In this document: one piece after another, positions 25,310-37,911 of the stretch | How positions within the stretch are numbered: position 1 is the first letter of the stretch | How the letters are laid out: the number at the start of each line of letters is the position of its first letter | Origin: Craterostigma plantagineum | Taxonomy: Eukaryota > Streptophyta > Magnoliopsida > Lamiales > Linderniaceae | Direction: 5' to 3' | NCBI GenBank assembly: GCA_027422505.1 | Contig: JAPQWV010000681.1 | Span: 62,001 to 126,000, forward strand | DNA length: 64,000 nucleotides | Made by a program: the position numbers and the translations under genes | The notes under the pieces: generated by a model | Database searches by the model: none | Seen by the model: the letters and a program-made list of their open reading frames with translations, nothing else | Told to the model about the DNA's origin: nothing

Positions 25310-26927
25310 ATGAGGCTATCTCCTGCTTCTTGTAGCGCCGCCGAGCTCAGTAGCCAGCTTGAAGAAGGTATATGCGCTGTTTATTAGCTTTAGCTTGTCT
25401 CTTCTTTGTTATTTTGCTGGCTATTTGCTTGGTTTTGCCCCTATGTTATCATGCTATTGAATCTTAAATTCTGTTTGGTGCGTTAGGTGAGGAGAAATGC
25501 TTGAATTCCGAGCTATGGCATGCATGCGCCGGCCCTTTGGTCTCACTTCCCCAAATTTCTAGCCGTGTTATTTATTTTCCTCAAGGACACAGCGAGCAGG
25601 TTTCGGCCTTTCTTTCTGAAAGATAATTCAATTTATAGACTTTAAAAGATTAGAATTTTGGACTATTTTCCATTCCATTATGGGATCTAACATCTAAGTT
25701 GTCTTAGGTTGCTCAATGATCTTTCTAATATGTACGTTCTTGGAAGCATTGCTGGTCTACTCCATCATGTGCTTAGAAATTAGAATCATGTAACAGAATT
25801 GTAGACTATAGTAAGTGTATCTAAGTACCTCTCAATTTAGGAACAAATGTATTATGTTGCTTCTTACCTTGGCCCATATTGTCCCAGAAAAATGCTTCGT
25901 ATACGTGTGTGTTAACGTCCTTAACAGTCTATTTTTTGCTCATAACACCTCGTATGTGCGTAATAATTTCCAGATTGCTGCGTCTACAAACAAGGAAGTG
26001 GATGCTGCTATCCCAAACTATCCCGGCCTGCCACCACAACTCATATGCCAGCTTCACAATGTCACAATGCGTGTAGGATTTTTTCCTTTTCGAATTTTAT
26101 TTCTTTTTCTTACACGGGTTCTTCTTGAACCCTTGAAATGGTCTATATTTGTATGCGTTTTTGCAGGCTGACGTTGAAACAGATGAAGTTTACGCGCAGA
26201 TGACGTTGCAACCTCTTAGCCCAGTACGTGTCTTATAGCTTAATTCTAATCGTTGCTTTTACTTGTTTTAGTTAGCAACGTTTACTTATGGTTATGTTTG
26301 ATCTCGATTAGCAAGAGCAACAGGACATATGCTTTTTACCAGCAGAACTCGGTTGTCCAAGCAAACAACCGACGAATTACTTCTGCAAGACGTTAACTGC
26401 AAGTGATACGAGCACTCATGGAGGATTTTCTGTGCCACGAAGGGCTGCAGAGAAAGTTTTCCCTCCCCTTGTTGGTCCCGTCTTTGCTTCTTATTTTTCT
26501 ATTTTTTTCAGAATAATCGTGCCTTTGATTGGTACCTAAATTGTTCCTTTTAATTTATGTAAAATGCGTGGAACTATGTCGTCAGGATTTCTCTCAAACC
26601 CCTCCTTGCCAAGAATTAGTGGCAAAGGACCTTCATGGTAACGAATGGAGATTTCGACACATCTTTCGAGGTGAGTTTCTTTTCAAATTTACATTTGGGA
26701 TGAATTAAATATTCAACTTTTGTGACTACTCTGTTGTTTTGTGTGATAACAACAGGTCAGCCCAAGAGACATCTTCTTACGACAGGTTGGAGCGTGTTTG
26801 TGAGTGCAAAGAGACTTGTAGCTGGGGACTCTGTTATTTTCATATGGTATGGAATCATATTTTCTGATGTTTCAAGTCCCATATAGACATTAGGTGATTA
26901 TAGAATTGAAATCTATCTATCTATCTA

Positions 26928-26975
<48 letters not shown>

Positions 26976-29448
26976 GAACGAGAGCAATCAGTTACTTCTG
27001 GGAATTCGCCGCGCAAATAGGCCTCAAACTGTTATGCCTGCATCAGTTCTTTCAAGCGATAGCATGCACATTGGACTTCTAGCCGCTGCTGCCCATGCAG
27101 CTGATACGGATAGTCGTTTCACCGTCTTTTACAATCCAAGGTAATAAGAAATTTAGCACTGTTCTGCTCAAAAATGCAAAAAAGAAAAAGAAAAACTAAG
27201 CATCTTTGAAAGCTCATAATTTGGTGTTTTTGTTGAATGTCGTAATCAGGGCAAGTCCAAAAGAGTTTGTAATTCCTCTGGGAAAGTACGTCAAAGCAGT
27301 TTATCACACGAGAGTTTCAGTTGGCATGCGCTTTAGGATGCTCTTCGAAATCGAAGAATCTAGCGTTCGTAGGTTGGTTGCAAAATCATCACTCATTACC
27401 ATTTTGGAAGAGGCGATATACTTAAAATTTAAGATCAAATACGATACTCTAAATTTAAGCCTTGTTTGGTAGCAGATTCGCCCTGTGTTTATCCCATATA
27501 CGTTATCTTCCTATATCGGAGAAAGATATCAATCAACTTGCAGTTGATCAATAAACAAGTTGAAGAAGTTCATGCAATAATATAGATGCGTTCCTCAGGT
27601 ATATGGGCACAATCACTGGCATCTCTGATCTTGATTCAGATCGATGGGCCAACTCACATTGGCGTTCTGTTAAGGTAATGCTTCTCTTCTTCAAACTTAA
27701 ATTACTTCGAATCGCTTGTGAAATTAACTGACTAAGTCCCCTTAGTAATGATGTTTATGAATCATGATGACGTTACCCCATTTTTTCAGGTAGGGTGGGA
27801 CGAATCAACGGCAGGAGAGAGACAACCTCGAGTTTCGTTGTGGGAGATCGAACCCCTTACAACTTTTCATATGTATCCATCGCCATTATCCCTTAGACTG
27901 AAACGACCATGGCCTTCCCCATTGACCTCGTTCTACGGTTCTTTTTCCTATAATCAGCTTTCTCTTTCGTTTATTTCATCTGTTCTTTCAGGGATTTCCT
28001 AACGTGGAGACTTTCTAACAGCAGGCTTAAAAGACGGAGATATGTGCCTGAATTCTCCCATGACGTCTCGGCTTCGTGGTGGAATTGGAGCTCAAGGGAT
28101 CGAATCTCTAAACTTCCAAGGATTTGGTGCATCTACTTGGATTCAACCGAGGCTCGGGCCACAACCCGATAACATCTACCAAATAATGGCGTTGGATGAA
28201 TCTGCACCGTTCGATCCCTCGAAGATTCAGAATCAAAATCTCTTGCAGTTTCAGCAAAATGTTCCTGACATCTCTTATGCTCATCAACAGAGCTTCATTC
28301 GCGGTAGCAATGATGTCAATATTCAAGAAAACAACCATGTCTCTCAAGCTCAGATGATGCATCAGCAAGGCCTTATGGGTTCGTTTTCTCGTGCTGATTC
28401 ATCTGATTTACTAGTGAACTCGCTCTCGCCGAATCACACAGCTTCTCTTTCCTCTTCGTCTAAAAGACTCGCCTTAGATCCTCAACTTACTTCTCAGTTT
28501 CGCATGCCTCATTCTGAAGCAATGTTGGCGGGTAGTACTGAGGCCACCGACCTATCGAGCCAATTGCCACCTTTTCCCAGTAGAGATTTCTCTGATTTTC
28601 ACGCCGTGGCTGCGAATTCTCAAAATACCATGTTGTTCGAGTTAGGCGCTGCTACTGATTCACCATCATCTGCTTTGCTTAATGGCTTATCGCCAATCCT
28701 TAGAAACGCTGGAAATGATAGTGGATCACTATCGACGATGCCATATTCGAACTCCACCTTGGCGAGCAATACTCCCCAAGAGTTTCCTCCCAACTCGAAT
28801 TGCGTGGATGAATCTGCATACTTACAGTCCTCTGAAAGAGTGAACCAAACAAGCTCAACCATGGGAGCCTTTGTTAAGGTCAGACAGAGCTCCTACGGGG
28901 ATAGTCACACCTCTTACCTCGTGTACCGTTACTCAAACTCCTTTTCTAACTATCGTAACCATTAAGATTAACTTGATTCAAAATGGATGTCTAGGTCCAC
29001 AAATTAGGGTCCTTGGGCCGTTCGCTCGATATCTCAAAGTTCAGCAGCTATCAAGAACTGAGAAGCGAGTTGGCTCGTTTATTCGGGCTCGAAGGCCTTT
29101 TGGAGTCCCCTGAGAGATCAGGCTGGCAGCTTGTATTTGTCGACGGAGAGCACGATGTTCTCTTACTCGGAGATGATCCTTGGCAGTAAGCACCTTTTGT
29201 CAGAAGTTTCATTCATTTGTCTGCTATTCACTTTGATGTAGTAAACGGCGTGATGGATATGCACTTTCAGGGAGTTTGTGAACAGCGTATCGTACATCAA
29301 AATTCTGTCTCCGCTCGAAGTTCAGCAGATAACTGGAGAAGGTTTTAATCTTCCTAGCAATGGGAACGCCTGCGATTACACGGTTCGTGATAATTCTAGG
29401 AGCAGCTTAAATGGGGCCGTAACATCAGTGTTATCACTCGAGTTGTGA
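25310..29448 (+). CDS. ARF6/8: Auxin response factor, ARF6/ARF8 clade
   Basis: Activating-class transcription factor that binds auxin response elements and is held in check by Aux/IAA proteins. Fourteen exons join in frame to 798 residues: 25310-25367, 25487-25599, 25974-26072, 26167-26223, 26312-26470, 26586-26670, 26756-26846, 26976-27140, 27250-27372, 27599-27674, 27790-27937, 28025-28878, 28995-29185 and 29271-29448. N-terminus: [21 protein letters not shown]3 domain: [20 protein letters not shown] to [11 protein letters not shown]. The ARF domain ends near [12 protein letters not shown]. The middle region contains glutamine but no long Q run. The C-terminal PB1 domain starts [20 protein letters not shown] and contains [16 protein letters not shown] miR167 complementary site lies in the penultimate exon. 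Exon 3 begins with ATT, so SEQV of the family reads SEQI here. ARF6 is slightly favoured over ARF8. Confidence 0.95.
26932..26972. repeat. (AT)n microsatellite in ARF intron 7
   Basis: About 20 AT dinucleotides ending three bases before the AG acceptor of exon 8, so it replaces the usual pyrimidine tract. Length change here could affect splicing of that intron. Confidence 0.9.
29114..29134 (+). promoter_or_regulatory. miR167 target site in ARF coding sequence
   Basis: GAGATCAGGCTGGCAGCTTG plus a final T is nearly fully complementary to miR167 (remembered sequence begins TGAAGCTGCCAGC). It sits in the codons for RSGWQLV at the start of the PB1 domain, the position conserved in ARF6 and ARF8. 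The first base, G, is the one I recall for ARF6. Confidence 0.92.
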
Positions 29449-29730
29449 GGCAAATTTCACCTGTAAACAGCTCGTGGTCGAATGTTTTTGGTATGTGTAA
29501 TAGATTCGAGCCATTTTCGGTTCCTTTTATGTCCTCAGATTATTTCTGCTTTCCTCTCCTTGTAATGCAACCTAGTGAGTAGTGAGGATATGTTGTCTTG
29601 TTTAACTCTGCTTTCCCTGAGACATTGTATGCAACTGCCAAGTAAAAACTGTTAACGTATATATATTGTACAATGATTGCCATTATCTGAATACAATGGA
29701 AAATTGTTCGAATTTTACTAGACATAAACT

Positions 29731-32281
29731 TCAGATATTTGAGCTTTGTAAATGCAAGGATCTAATGTCTGTGAAGTCATCATCTTTGTCTTCAAGCACA
29801 TCATCACCTTCGCCTGTAATATCATCACCTTCATCATCTTCAATGTCCAAAACCCGAGTAGAAAACACACTCTCTGTGAGCTGATTAGCTTCCTCACGTT
29901 CTTCGTCGGTTTTCGCCAGAGATAAGATAATGTTCTTGGCTTTTTTATCAGGGGCAACGCCGCTGGACACCATCTCATTGTACCAAGTCAAAGCACTGCC
30001 AAAATCACTGTTCTTGCCAAAAGCGTCCATGATTGTAGTAAATATGGTTGCATTAGCATTGATCCCAAGGGCACGCATCTCCTCGTATTTCTTTACTGTT
30101 TTCTCGAGATCGTTTGCCCTAGCGTAACCTTTAATGAGAGCCCCATATGTAACAACGTTGGGTTCGAACCCATCTTGTTTTATCCTTCTGAAGAACCTCT
30201 CTGCTCCATCCATGTCTGAGGCATTGACATAAGCTGATAGCATTGTTGTGTATGAACACAGATCAGGGATGCACCTACAGTTGTAATAATGCGAGGCGAA
30301 GCTTTCAAAACTTGGCAAATATTACTATTTAAACCATTTTCGATAATATGCTCCTCTCTTAAGATTCTTACCTGTCTCTTCTCATGCTCTTGAAGACGAT
30401 TCGTGCTTGCTCTACCATCCCAGAGATTGCAAACGCATCGAGCAAGATGTTATATGCTTTCCGCGTTGGCCTAAATCACATTTTAGCGGCGGACAAACTC
30501 AGCACTTGTAATGGTATGTGTGGTATGTGATGAATCAGTGTAAGGGATCTGAAAAAAAAAAAGAGCTTCATTAAACACCTGACACCAGCGTCGAGCATCT
30601 CCTCAAACACAGCTAAAGCTTCTTCTTCTCTTCGAGCTTTTCCATAGGCATTGATGAGCAGTGCATAGCTCACAACATCGGGTCGAAGGCCTGCCCTTTG
30701 CAACTGTTAGCATCATAAGCTGCGTTTTATCAGAAGCACACGAGATAAAAAAACATTTTGAAACCCTAAATTCACCTGGTCAAAGACGCTGGCGACTTCC
30801 TTGTAGTTAGTTTCGAAAGACATCAAGCTGTTATAAGTCACCGTAGTTTGCTTTACACCTCTCTCGGGCATCAACGCAAACAGTTGACGGGCTTTATCGT
30901 AAGCTCCCGCCTTCTTATGCATGTAAATCATCATATGGAACATCTTCTGATCGGGTTTTAGTGGAGATCTTTCCTTGTCTAGAAGGGTTTCGAAAATATC
31001 TTCAGCTTCCTTGAATTTGTCTCCCTGATAAACCACAGTTCGTACAAGAGGATCGATGAAGACTTAAAAGGTTATGGATTTCACTTACCAAGATGAGAAG
31101 GAAAAGTATTTTGTACCTCAACGAATATTTTAAGGATGATTTGATACGTCACAGCAGATGGCTCGGGGCCCGACGTTTGCATCCTACGAAATATAGATTC
31201 TGCTTGACTGTATTGCCCACCTTTACCGTATGCTTCCATGAGAGCAGTGTAAGAACCTACGTGGGATGGATATCCTTTCTTGTTCATGTAGCGCATAATC
31301 CTTTCGGCTTTTATGAAGTCACCTTGTTTTCCGTACGCTGTAATAAGCATTATAAAGTCCATCTCCTTAAAATCCCACCAATGTTGAGTCCGAAGCCATT
31401 CGAGCAGCTGCGTAAAAGGTTGGAACAGACAAAGAACACATGAAGGCAATGTGAAATCAAAGTAGGAGTTTTTATCATTCATGATTATTAATGAAAAGAG
31501 TCCCCCATAAGTATCTTACACCAGTCAATCATTAAACCTTTGAGCATGATTAGTCATTCAAACATATAAAACAAGACAAAGAAAAGACACTCCATGTAAT
31601 AGAAAATAACTTAGAATAGACGGCTATCAGCTATTCAATACCTCACTAACAAGGTTCCACTTCTTGAGCTGTTTGAATCTAACAAGGGTGCCAACAACAA
31701 GGTCCTTAGGCAAAGCCTCATTCTTGGCTCTCCATTTCTTGAGCACCTCGACGACAGAGTTTTCTTCCTCTATCTCAAGCATCAATTTCCTCCAATTCTT
31801 TTGATCAGATTCGTCCGCAGAATCCTTAAATAGCTCGATTTTCTTTCTCTTCTGCATGAATTTTCTCGGAGCTAACATACCGAGACAAACCACCTTACCC
31901 CGTCTGCACATCTTTATATTGGCGTTGAAATCGTTCTCGAAACAGCACGATTTGCTGGAGATCAATGAAGCACAATGATCACTGATAAGTTTCGCCACTC
32001 CTCTACAGATATAAAAGCATATCTACGCTCACTGCAACTTTTTAGAAGGCCACTTTCAAGCATATCAGTGCCACATTGTTTTTACAGAGGCCGAAGTTAG
32101 AGATACTGTATGCTTAACGCATACTCACTGTTATAGCAAGTAGTGGGCTGTCGGAATTTCATACATAAACGTTCATGGTGAAAACAAAGACGCAATAAAA
32201 CAACAGAACTATGGCTAATACATACCTCCACGAAGGAGCTGAAACGAATGGCTTGAGAAACGTAACTGAAGTTTGAGGCAT
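29731..32281 (-). CDS. P-class pentatricopeptide repeat protein
   Basis: RNA-binding helical repeat protein, probably plastid-targeted, close to Arabidopsis At3g59040 as I recall it. The start ATG at 32281 opens MPQTSVTFLKPFVSAPSW, a Ser/Thr-rich transit-peptide-like leader, and splices to RGVAKLISDHC and the family block VVCLGMLAPRKFMQKRKK. Next come ALPKDLVVGTLVRFKQLKKW and at least eight 35-residue PPR units, for example DFIMLITAYGKQGDFIKAER, SYTALMEAYGKGGQYSQAES, TYNSLMSFETNYKEVASVFD, SYALLINAYGKARREEEALA, SYTTMLSAYVNASDMDGAER and TYGALIKGYARANDLEKTVK. There is no DYW or E domain. It ends with an acidic tail (DIEDDEGDDITGEGDD). Its stop is 282 bp from the ARF stop on the opposite strand, so the transcripts probably overlap. 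Confidence 0.93.
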
Positions 32282-33853
32282 TTTTCCTCTGTCCTTCTAC
32301 AACGTACAGACGCACACACTTCAGTTTCCCAGCTTTCACTCGAATCCCATGTGTATGTATAGTCTTAGGTTGTCTGCAAGCTTACTCGCCGAGGTTTTTG
32401 AGCAAAAGACTCGATTTTTTGTAAAGAAATTATCACTCTCTGGATAACGCTGATTTTTTGTTCTATTATGATTATTTGCAGTTCAACCCCCAAAATCCGA
32501 TATTTTTCGACGTTTGCATTTCAGTCCAGTTTTTTTCAATGGGTTGGGCCCAACCGAATCATCAACAGCCCAGTCTGGATTATTAAGCAAAAAAAAAGAA
32601 GATGTTTTTTGGATAACAAAGTCAAACTCTAACATCACAGAAATATCGACCCCTATCTGATAATAAATTTGATATTATCTCATCATTGGTCTTAATCCTA
32701 CCACGCGTTCAACGTCTCAAATATATATTAAACTCGTACCGCGTTATAGGAGACATATATATATGCGATATATATCACATACTTCGATAGTGAACCAATA
32801 ATTTTAGACAACGACAGACTTCTTTTTGAACCTTAGTAATAAAATACTCATTCGAAAGCAAAAACACATATATTGGCTACTACACGATTGATATTACGAG
32901 ACACGCGAATATTAAGGTGATTTTTTTTAGCCAAATAACTAGACTTATAATCCACATATATGTGATAATTATCGGGAACAGATCTCTGTCCCACAAATGT
33001 CCCATTTTATATCTCAAATTATACAATATTCAAAATAAAATGATGCTTATTAATATAAAAGATATAGATAAGGATATCAATATGATTGTAACGAAACAAA
33101 TAATAAATTAGTTATGCTTATTTGATTAGTATATCGTATAAATCTAATGAAATAATGATGATTTTAGAATTTGGTGGAAGATGTAACTAGAAATTATTTA
33201 TTAAAATAAAATCAAAATGAGAAATCTTAACCTTTGGATTGGACACTTGTCAAATATACAATTGTGGGACAAAAAGTGAGATAGAGAATCTCACTCAATG
33301 AATATCATTCATGTACATATACATATACATATTTGCCTTTGCGTGACGTAAGGCATGCGTAGGGATTATTATTGATATTATTTTGTCGAAGCTGAAAGAT
33401 ATATCTTTTTAATTCCAGCCATGTACTCAATAGCCAATCACATGATTACGTGTCTCGAAGCTTATAACATATCCATGCAATTCTTTTTCATCACGTTGAT
33501 TTTTATTCGTGTGGTCTACTATTTCAACGTGCGAGAAACTGCATTACTTGTCGGTGTATATTTTGACTTGACGAGTGAGTGATTGTGTGTGTAAGTTAGT
33601 CACCGTATTAAAATATATTTATCACCTACACTACATACATGCAGTGGTCAAGTAGTATACCATTGTCGTGACTGAAATTGAACCAAAGAAAAACGTGCTG
33701 GATCCTCATATTGGATAATCAATAGCTATTGTCATAAACAGTAAAAATAATTAAATGGGAAAATAAACAAAAAATTATAAAACAAAACAAGAAAAAGGGT
33801 AAGAAAAAATAGACAAATTGTACCTAGGAAAGTACGTTCGTCGTTCATGTAAC
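32282..33853. other. Spacer upstream of the PPR gene
   Basis: Very AT-rich; includes the PPR promoter at its left end. No gene is supported; the short frames around 32917-33111 look like chance. Confidence 0.45.
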
Positions 33854-33861
33854 ATCCGAGT

Positions 33862-34977
33862 TAGGGTGAGCGCGGTGCGGTTAGGGCGGTTTTTATCGAA
33901 ATTTTAACCCGACCCGATGTATTGCGGTTTTTCAAATATACCCCAAACCCGATCATAAAAATTGTAACCTGATAGATTGCGGTTAGCTTGGGTGCGGTTG
34001 GGTTGGGGCGGTTTTTGCGGTTTTTTTATATATTTTTTTATCATAACGAAAAATTAAGTGTAAAATTCTTAAGTATTGATAGAGCAAAACATATACCAAC
34101 CTATTTACCAATATAAATTTTATATACAAAAATGATATTATCATAGTATCAATAATAGTAATAAATAATAAGTCCGATAAGAAGCTTGATTAAAAGCTCA
34201 TATTCCTTGGCCGGCTTTTGGTAAGCAAATAGCAAGGGCTTATTTTTAATTTAAAATTTTCCCTAAGAAGAAATAAATGTTTTGATTTAAAATTTAACTA
34301 GCCTTCTATAAACTGCAAGTATTATAATTGTTTATCTCAAGTACGATAAACGAGGAGAGCTGCATTGGATAGACACAGTTTTTCTTCATTACATAATATT
34401 TTATTTTATTTTATTTTTAAAAAGCATCATTTAGAACTTAGATCATGCAATGTGTGTGACGAGGTCATGTCCTTGTATCTAATTTTCCTTTGGAAGAAAA
34501 AATTTTGGTTCAGTGTTTTAACTCGCCTTCTATAAACTTAAGTGTTATAGTTGTTGATTCCAAATCCGAATAAACGAGAAGGTTACATTCACATAAATTT
34601 TTTAACTATATAATATTATTTGTTCTTTAGAAAAACTCATTCAGAACTTAGCTTTACGCAACTTGTTATGATGACTCGCTGTCACTGTATCACTAGTAAA
34701 AAATAATTAATATTTTTTGCCTTAACTACTATTACGAGTTATATCTATTACTTTATGAAATATTGAATAAAATATAGCAAAATTTATTACATTTTTAAAT
34801 GCGGTTGGGTGCGGTTTTAGCGGTTTTAAAATATAAAACCAAACCCGATTGCAAAATATGCGGTTTTATATTTTAAAACCCGAACCAACCCATCAAATCG
34901 CTAACCCGACACTTGCGGTCTGGGTTGGGTTGGGTCGATTGGGTGGGGCGGTCCGACGGGTTAAACGCTCACCCCTA
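33862..34977. mobile_element. Non-autonomous hAT element
   Basis: An 1,116-bp element with an exact 8-bp target duplication ATCCGAGT (33854-33861 and 34978-34985), the size typical of hAT insertions. Ends are TAGGGTGAGCG on the left and CGCTCACCCCTA on the right. Both subterminal regions are full of GCGGTTTT, GGGTTGGG and AACCCGA motifs in both orientations, the usual dense subterminal repeats. The interior is AT-rich and carries two related blocks (TAACTAGCCTTCTATAAACT and AACTCGCCTTCTATAAACTT) about 250 bp apart. No transposase is present. Confidence 0.88.
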
Positions 34978-35022
34978 ATCCGAGTTGGTTTCCACGCTAT
35001 TCATTTTACTTATTTTTTCGCC

Positions 35023-35030
35023 TATAAAAA
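35023..35030 (+). promoter_or_regulatory. TATA box of polyamine oxidase gene
   Basis: CCTATAAAAAGGCCC is a strong plant TATA box, 183 bp upstream of the start codon. Transcription would begin near 35055. It lies only 37 bp downstream of the hAT target duplication. Confidence 0.7.
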
Positions 35031-35101
35031 GGCCCTTCGTATTCACCTCACCCAAAGACGCAAACATTTCAACTCCCAAAGTTACTTACCACCTTTTTCA
35101 A

Positions 35102-35113
35102 ATGTTCGTGTAA
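35102..35113 (+). promoter_or_regulatory. Minimal upstream ORF (Met-Phe-Val) in polyamine oxidase leader
   Basis: ATGTTCGTGTAA in the predicted 5' leader, ending 92 bp before the main start codon, with AA at -2/-1. It is the only ATG I see between the TATA box and the main ATG. Upstream ORFs have been reported in plant polyamine oxidase leaders; whether this one acts is not known. Confidence 0.5.
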
Positions 35114-35205
35114 CTATTGAGATATTATCAAAGCTGTCGTTGGTTCTAATTTAATTGTAGTAATAATTCTTCGTGTTCAACTGATCACTGATATCTCTTT
35201 GAGTG

Positions 35206-37663
35206 ATGGACTCCAAAGGAAATAAGCGTAATCGTCAACTGCAGATTGGTATGGTATATATTTCCTTCCTACTTTTTTTTTTTTTTTTGCTTTCCTTTAC
35301 GTATTATGTTGAACGATAATTATCTTTTATGTGCGCCGTGATATAGAAGTGGTAATACAGTCTTTATTAAAGCTGATTTAATTTTATTTATTTATGTATT
35401 TCTTTAACTTTTTTTCAGCTCCTTGCTATTCATCTTCTCAACGAAGATCGACCAACTCTCCTTCAGTCATAGTCATAGGCGCTGGCTTTGCTGGCATCGC
35501 CGCCGCGCGTGCCCTTCACGACGCCTCATTTCAGGTAAGGAGTTTTTTTATGCATCATTGATAGTCGACATAGTGATACTAAATTTTCTTTTTCTTTTTT
35601 CGTCTCTTTTTTTGTTCATTAAGGTTGTCTTGTTAGAATCCCGGGATAGAATCGGTGGTCGAGTACACACCGATTATTCATTTGGTTTCCCTATTGACTT
35701 GGGTGCATCATGGTACTAGAAAAATTCTTCCTTTTTCCCTTCTTTTTTTTTTCTCTCTAAATTCTTGGTTGTATTTGTAATATTATTGCATGGGTTGTCG
35801 TAGGTTGCACGGTGTTGGCAAGGAGAATCCGTTGTCACCTATTATTGGAAGATTAGGGCTTCCACTTTACCGTACCAGCGAGGAAAACTCCATTTTATAT
35901 GACCATGATTTAGAAAGGTTTCTTCAAAAGAAACTTCGTTTTTTTTTTTTTCATTTAAGCTCCTCTTTTGATTTGCTCCCTTACATCTTTTTTTTTTCTT
36001 TTTTTTTTTACAGTTATGCCTTGTTTGACATGGACGGAAATCAAGTTCCTCAAGATTTGGTGTCGAAGGTTGGAGAAACATTTGAGACCATACTCAAAGA
36101 GGTATAATATCTATCCTTATATATAACTCTCACACTTCATCATCCCTTTGCCCATAGAGATTTTCTCATTCCATTGGCACTTTTCATCCTTTTTCAGACA
36201 GATGCTTTAAGACAAGAATTCGCAGAAGACGTGTCAGTTCGACGAGCCATATCCATCGTCTTCGATAGAAGGCCAGACCTAAGGTTAGTAATGGCGTGTG
36301 ATAATTCGTTTCCTAAAAGCATACATACGCACCTTTTCTATGCTGACGAAAAACTCGCCCATTTTCTTTCTGTATAAGATTGGAAGGCCTTGCTCATAAG
36401 GTCCTTCAATGGTACCTCTGTAGAATGGAAGGTTGGTTTTCTGCAGATTCTGATACTATTTCTCTCAGAGGCTGGGATGAGGTATATACATAACTCTAAA
36501 ATTCCATACTTCTTCTCTTTCTCCTTTTTAACTGGTAAGATAAGAACACACTCCTTAAAAACTGCCTGGTCTATGATTACTTTATAGGAAGAACTCTTAC
36601 CAGGCGGCCATGGCCTCATGGTACGTGGATACCTCCCTGTCCTAAATTCCCTCGCAAAAGGCCTCGACATTCGCCTGAACCATAGGTAACACACACACAC
36701 ACACACACATAAAGGGACGTAGAAAAAAGTTCTCTTTTTGAAGAAGGGACGATTTTTCTTCTTTACTTGTGCTCTTCTTACAGAGTGACGAAAGTGGTGA
36801 GGAGCCATTCTGGCGTGACGGTCACCGTCGAGGACGGCAGGACATTCGCCGCAGACGCCGCCATCGTCGCCCTCCCACTCGGCGTACTGAAATCGAACGC
36901 CGTGGAGTTCGAGCCTAGGCTGCCCGGCTGGAAAGAAGAAGCCATTAAAGACCTCGGAGTCGGGATAGAGAATAAGATCGCCCTTCGCTTCGAAGGAGTT
37001 TTCTGGCCAAACGTCGAGTTCTTGGGAGTCGTGGCTGAGAGTTCTCACGAGTGCAGTTACTTCCTCAACCTCCATAAGGCCGCCGGCCACTCCGTCCTCG
37101 TCTACATGCCCGCCGGCCAGCTTGCCCGCGACGTCGAGAAGATGTCCGACGAAGCCGCCGCCGATTTCGCCTTCTTACAGCTCAAGAGGATCCTCCCAAA
37201 CGCCGCCGAGCCGGTACTTTTTACCAGTACCTTTTTTCTTTACACAGTACTTTTCCGCCGCATAAAGTTATTGCAAATCCCAATGCTTCTTTTCTTGATA
37301 ACTAATAGAAGTTCTCTCTCTCTCTCTCTCTTGAAGATTGATTACTTGGTTTCGCATTGGGGCACGGACAAGAACACGATGGGCTCTTACAGCTACGACA
37401 AGGTGGGAAAATCCCACGATCTTTACGAGAAGCTGAGGATACCAGTGGACAACCTCTTCTTCGCCGGCGAGGCGACGAGCGCGGACTTTCCCGGGTCGGC
37501 CCACGGAGCTTACTCCACGGGTCTGATGGCCGCCGAGGACTGCAGAATGCGGGTCATGGAGCGGTACGGCGGGTTGGATCTTTTCCAGCCCGTTATAGGC
37601 GGCGGCGGCGGCGGCGTGGAGGCTACTCCCATCTCTGTCCCGCTATTGATTTCTCGCCTCTAA
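35206..37663 (+). CDS. PAO: Peroxisomal polyamine oxidase (PAO2/3/4 type)
   Basis: FAD-dependent oxidase that back-converts spermine and spermidine, releasing hydrogen peroxide in peroxisomes. Ten exons join in frame to 497 residues: 35206-35248, 35419-35534, 35624-35712, 35804-35917, 36014-36101, 36198-36283, 36379-36481, 36588-36685, 36784-37213 and 37337-37663. FAD-binding start: [17 protein letters not shown] with [14 protein letters not shown]. Then [39 protein letters not shown] and the C-terminal FAD block [20 protein letters not shown]. It ends PLLISRL, whose last three residues SRL are a peroxisomal targeting signal. A Gly run (GGGGGG) comes shortly before. The length and exon number fit the PAO2-4 clade. 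I cannot choose among PAO2, 3 and 4. Confidence 0.94.
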
Positions 37664-37911
37664 TTTAGGGCTGTGATTGTTTGCTTGTTTGGTGCTCTCT
37701 GAGCAACGGCGTGGAGAAGTTAAAAGACACTTTCCCCCATTTGCATATGATCAGAGCAGCTTCGGTGTTTTTTTTTATGGCGTAATATGTGCGAGTCAAC
37801 AGTGATTATCATCTTTAAAGTTGTATTTATTTACATGCAATTCGCAAGCGTGACAATGTATAACTTAACATTATATTGTAGCTATGAAACAGAGCGTTGA
37901 GTAACTGGAAC

